From Candidatus Geohydrothermomicrobium daggyaiense (GTDB taxonomy: Bacteria > Actinomycetota > Geothermincolia > Fen-727 > JACVIW01): DNA of 6,525 nucleotides. The DNA lies in assembly GCA_015711695.1 (NCBI GenBank), contig JACVIW010000138.1, positions 1 to 6,525 on the forward strand, given 5' to 3'. The position numbers and the translations under genes were made by a program. The notes below the pieces were generated by a model. It worked only from the letters and a program-made list of their open reading frames with translations, ran no database searches and had not been told where the DNA came from. Each line of letters opens with the position of its first letter. Position 1 is the stretch's first letter. This document shows positions 6,160 to 6,525 of the stretch, in pieces.

Positions 6160-6525
6160 GTGCACGAAGAAATCGAAAAAGACCTCTATGAAATACTCGG
6201 TGTGAGCAGAAACGCCACAAAATCAGAGATTAAAGCTGCATACCGGAGAAAAGCCCGCGAGTGCCATCCTGACGTTGCCCGGGATGATCCGGAAAGCGAG
6301 AGAAAATTTAAAGAGCTTACATTTGCTTACGAAATCCTCTCGGATGAGGAGAAAAGGCGTGAGTATGACATATGGGGGCTTGAGGGACTCAAGCGCCATG
6401 GTGGGGTGGATTATGCGGGTTTTACCAGTTTTCAAGATCTGATAGACATGTTTTTTGGTGGAACATTCGGCACGACGTTCAGGACTACCCGGCCTTCTTC
6501 AAGGGGTGTAGTATTCGGCAGGGAT
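6160..6525 (+). CDS. dnaJ: Chaperone protein DnaJ, 3'-truncated by window edge
   Basis: Hsp40 co-chaperone that delivers unfolded substrates to DnaK and stimulates its ATPase. The frame runs open to the window end, giving the first 122 residues. The J domain is clear: DLYEILGV (8-15), IKAAYRRKA (24-32), the essential HPD (36-38), FKELTFAYEILSDEEKRREYD in helices III-IV, then a glycine- and phenylalanine-bearing stretch with DMFFGGTFG. The zinc-binding and C-terminal domains lie outside. GTG at 6160 is chosen as start because it gives a short normal N-terminus and has GGGGG (6147-6151) eight bases upstream. An in-frame TTG at 6142, overlapping the hrcA stop, is less likely as it has no spaced ribosome binding site. 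Direct coupling to hrcA recalls the dnaJ2 locus of Actinomycetota. Confidence 0.93.
   Translation, partial: MHEEIEKDLYEILGVSRNATKSEIKAAYRRKARECHPDVARDDPESERKFKELTFAYEILSDEEKRREYDIWGLEGLKRHGGVDYAGFTSFQDLIDMFFGGTFGTTFRTTRPSSRGVVFGRD

Overview
This window looks like an ordinary bacterial housekeeping segment with six genes. In order they are the 3' part of comEC, holA, rpsT (reverse strand), lepA, hrcA, and the 5' part of dnaJ. Every open stretch longer than 200 bases is explained by one of these genes, and I found no mobile element, CRISPR array, tRNA, rRNA or unfamiliar gene cassette. The likely source is a Gram-positive lineage. The run comEC-holA, then an opposed rpsT, then lepA and hrcA, is shared by Bacillota and Actinomycetota. 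The hrcA gene is followed directly by dnaJ, with no grpE-dnaK between, which resembles Actinomycetota. Base composition looks moderate by eye, so a deep-branching, non-high-GC actinobacterial lineage is a reasonable guess. It is an inference from gene order and not a measured placement.

Region by region: positions 1-1589 encode the DNA-uptake channel protein ComEC, cut at its 5' end by the window edge inside the conserved SGLHV motif. After 18 bases comes holA (1608-2657), the DNA polymerase III delta subunit, probably co-transcribed with comEC. rpsT (2654-2941, minus) converges on holA and their stop codons overlap by 4 bases, leaving no room for an intergenic terminator. The 193-base divergent region 2942-3134 holds a good rpsT promoter, its ribosome binding site and an imperfect dyad. 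lepA (3135-4943) encodes the ribosomal GTPase EF4 and starts at a TTG placed directly after an in-frame stop.

The 161-base gap 4944-5104 carries a perfect CIRCE operator and a leader with a small inverted repeat. It precedes hrcA (5105-6145), the heat-shock repressor that binds CIRCE, so the arrangement predicts autoregulation. dnaJ begins 14 bases after hrcA at position 6160 and runs off the window; it should be under the same CIRCE control. Functionally, the window joins DNA uptake and replication (comEC, holA), translation (rpsT, lepA) and protein quality control (hrcA, dnaJ).

I do not see evidence for an undescribed system. The points worth a second look are small: the stop-codon overlap of holA and rpsT, the odd lepA start, the dyad over the rpsT promoter, and substitutions in two usually conserved motifs of ComEC and HrcA.
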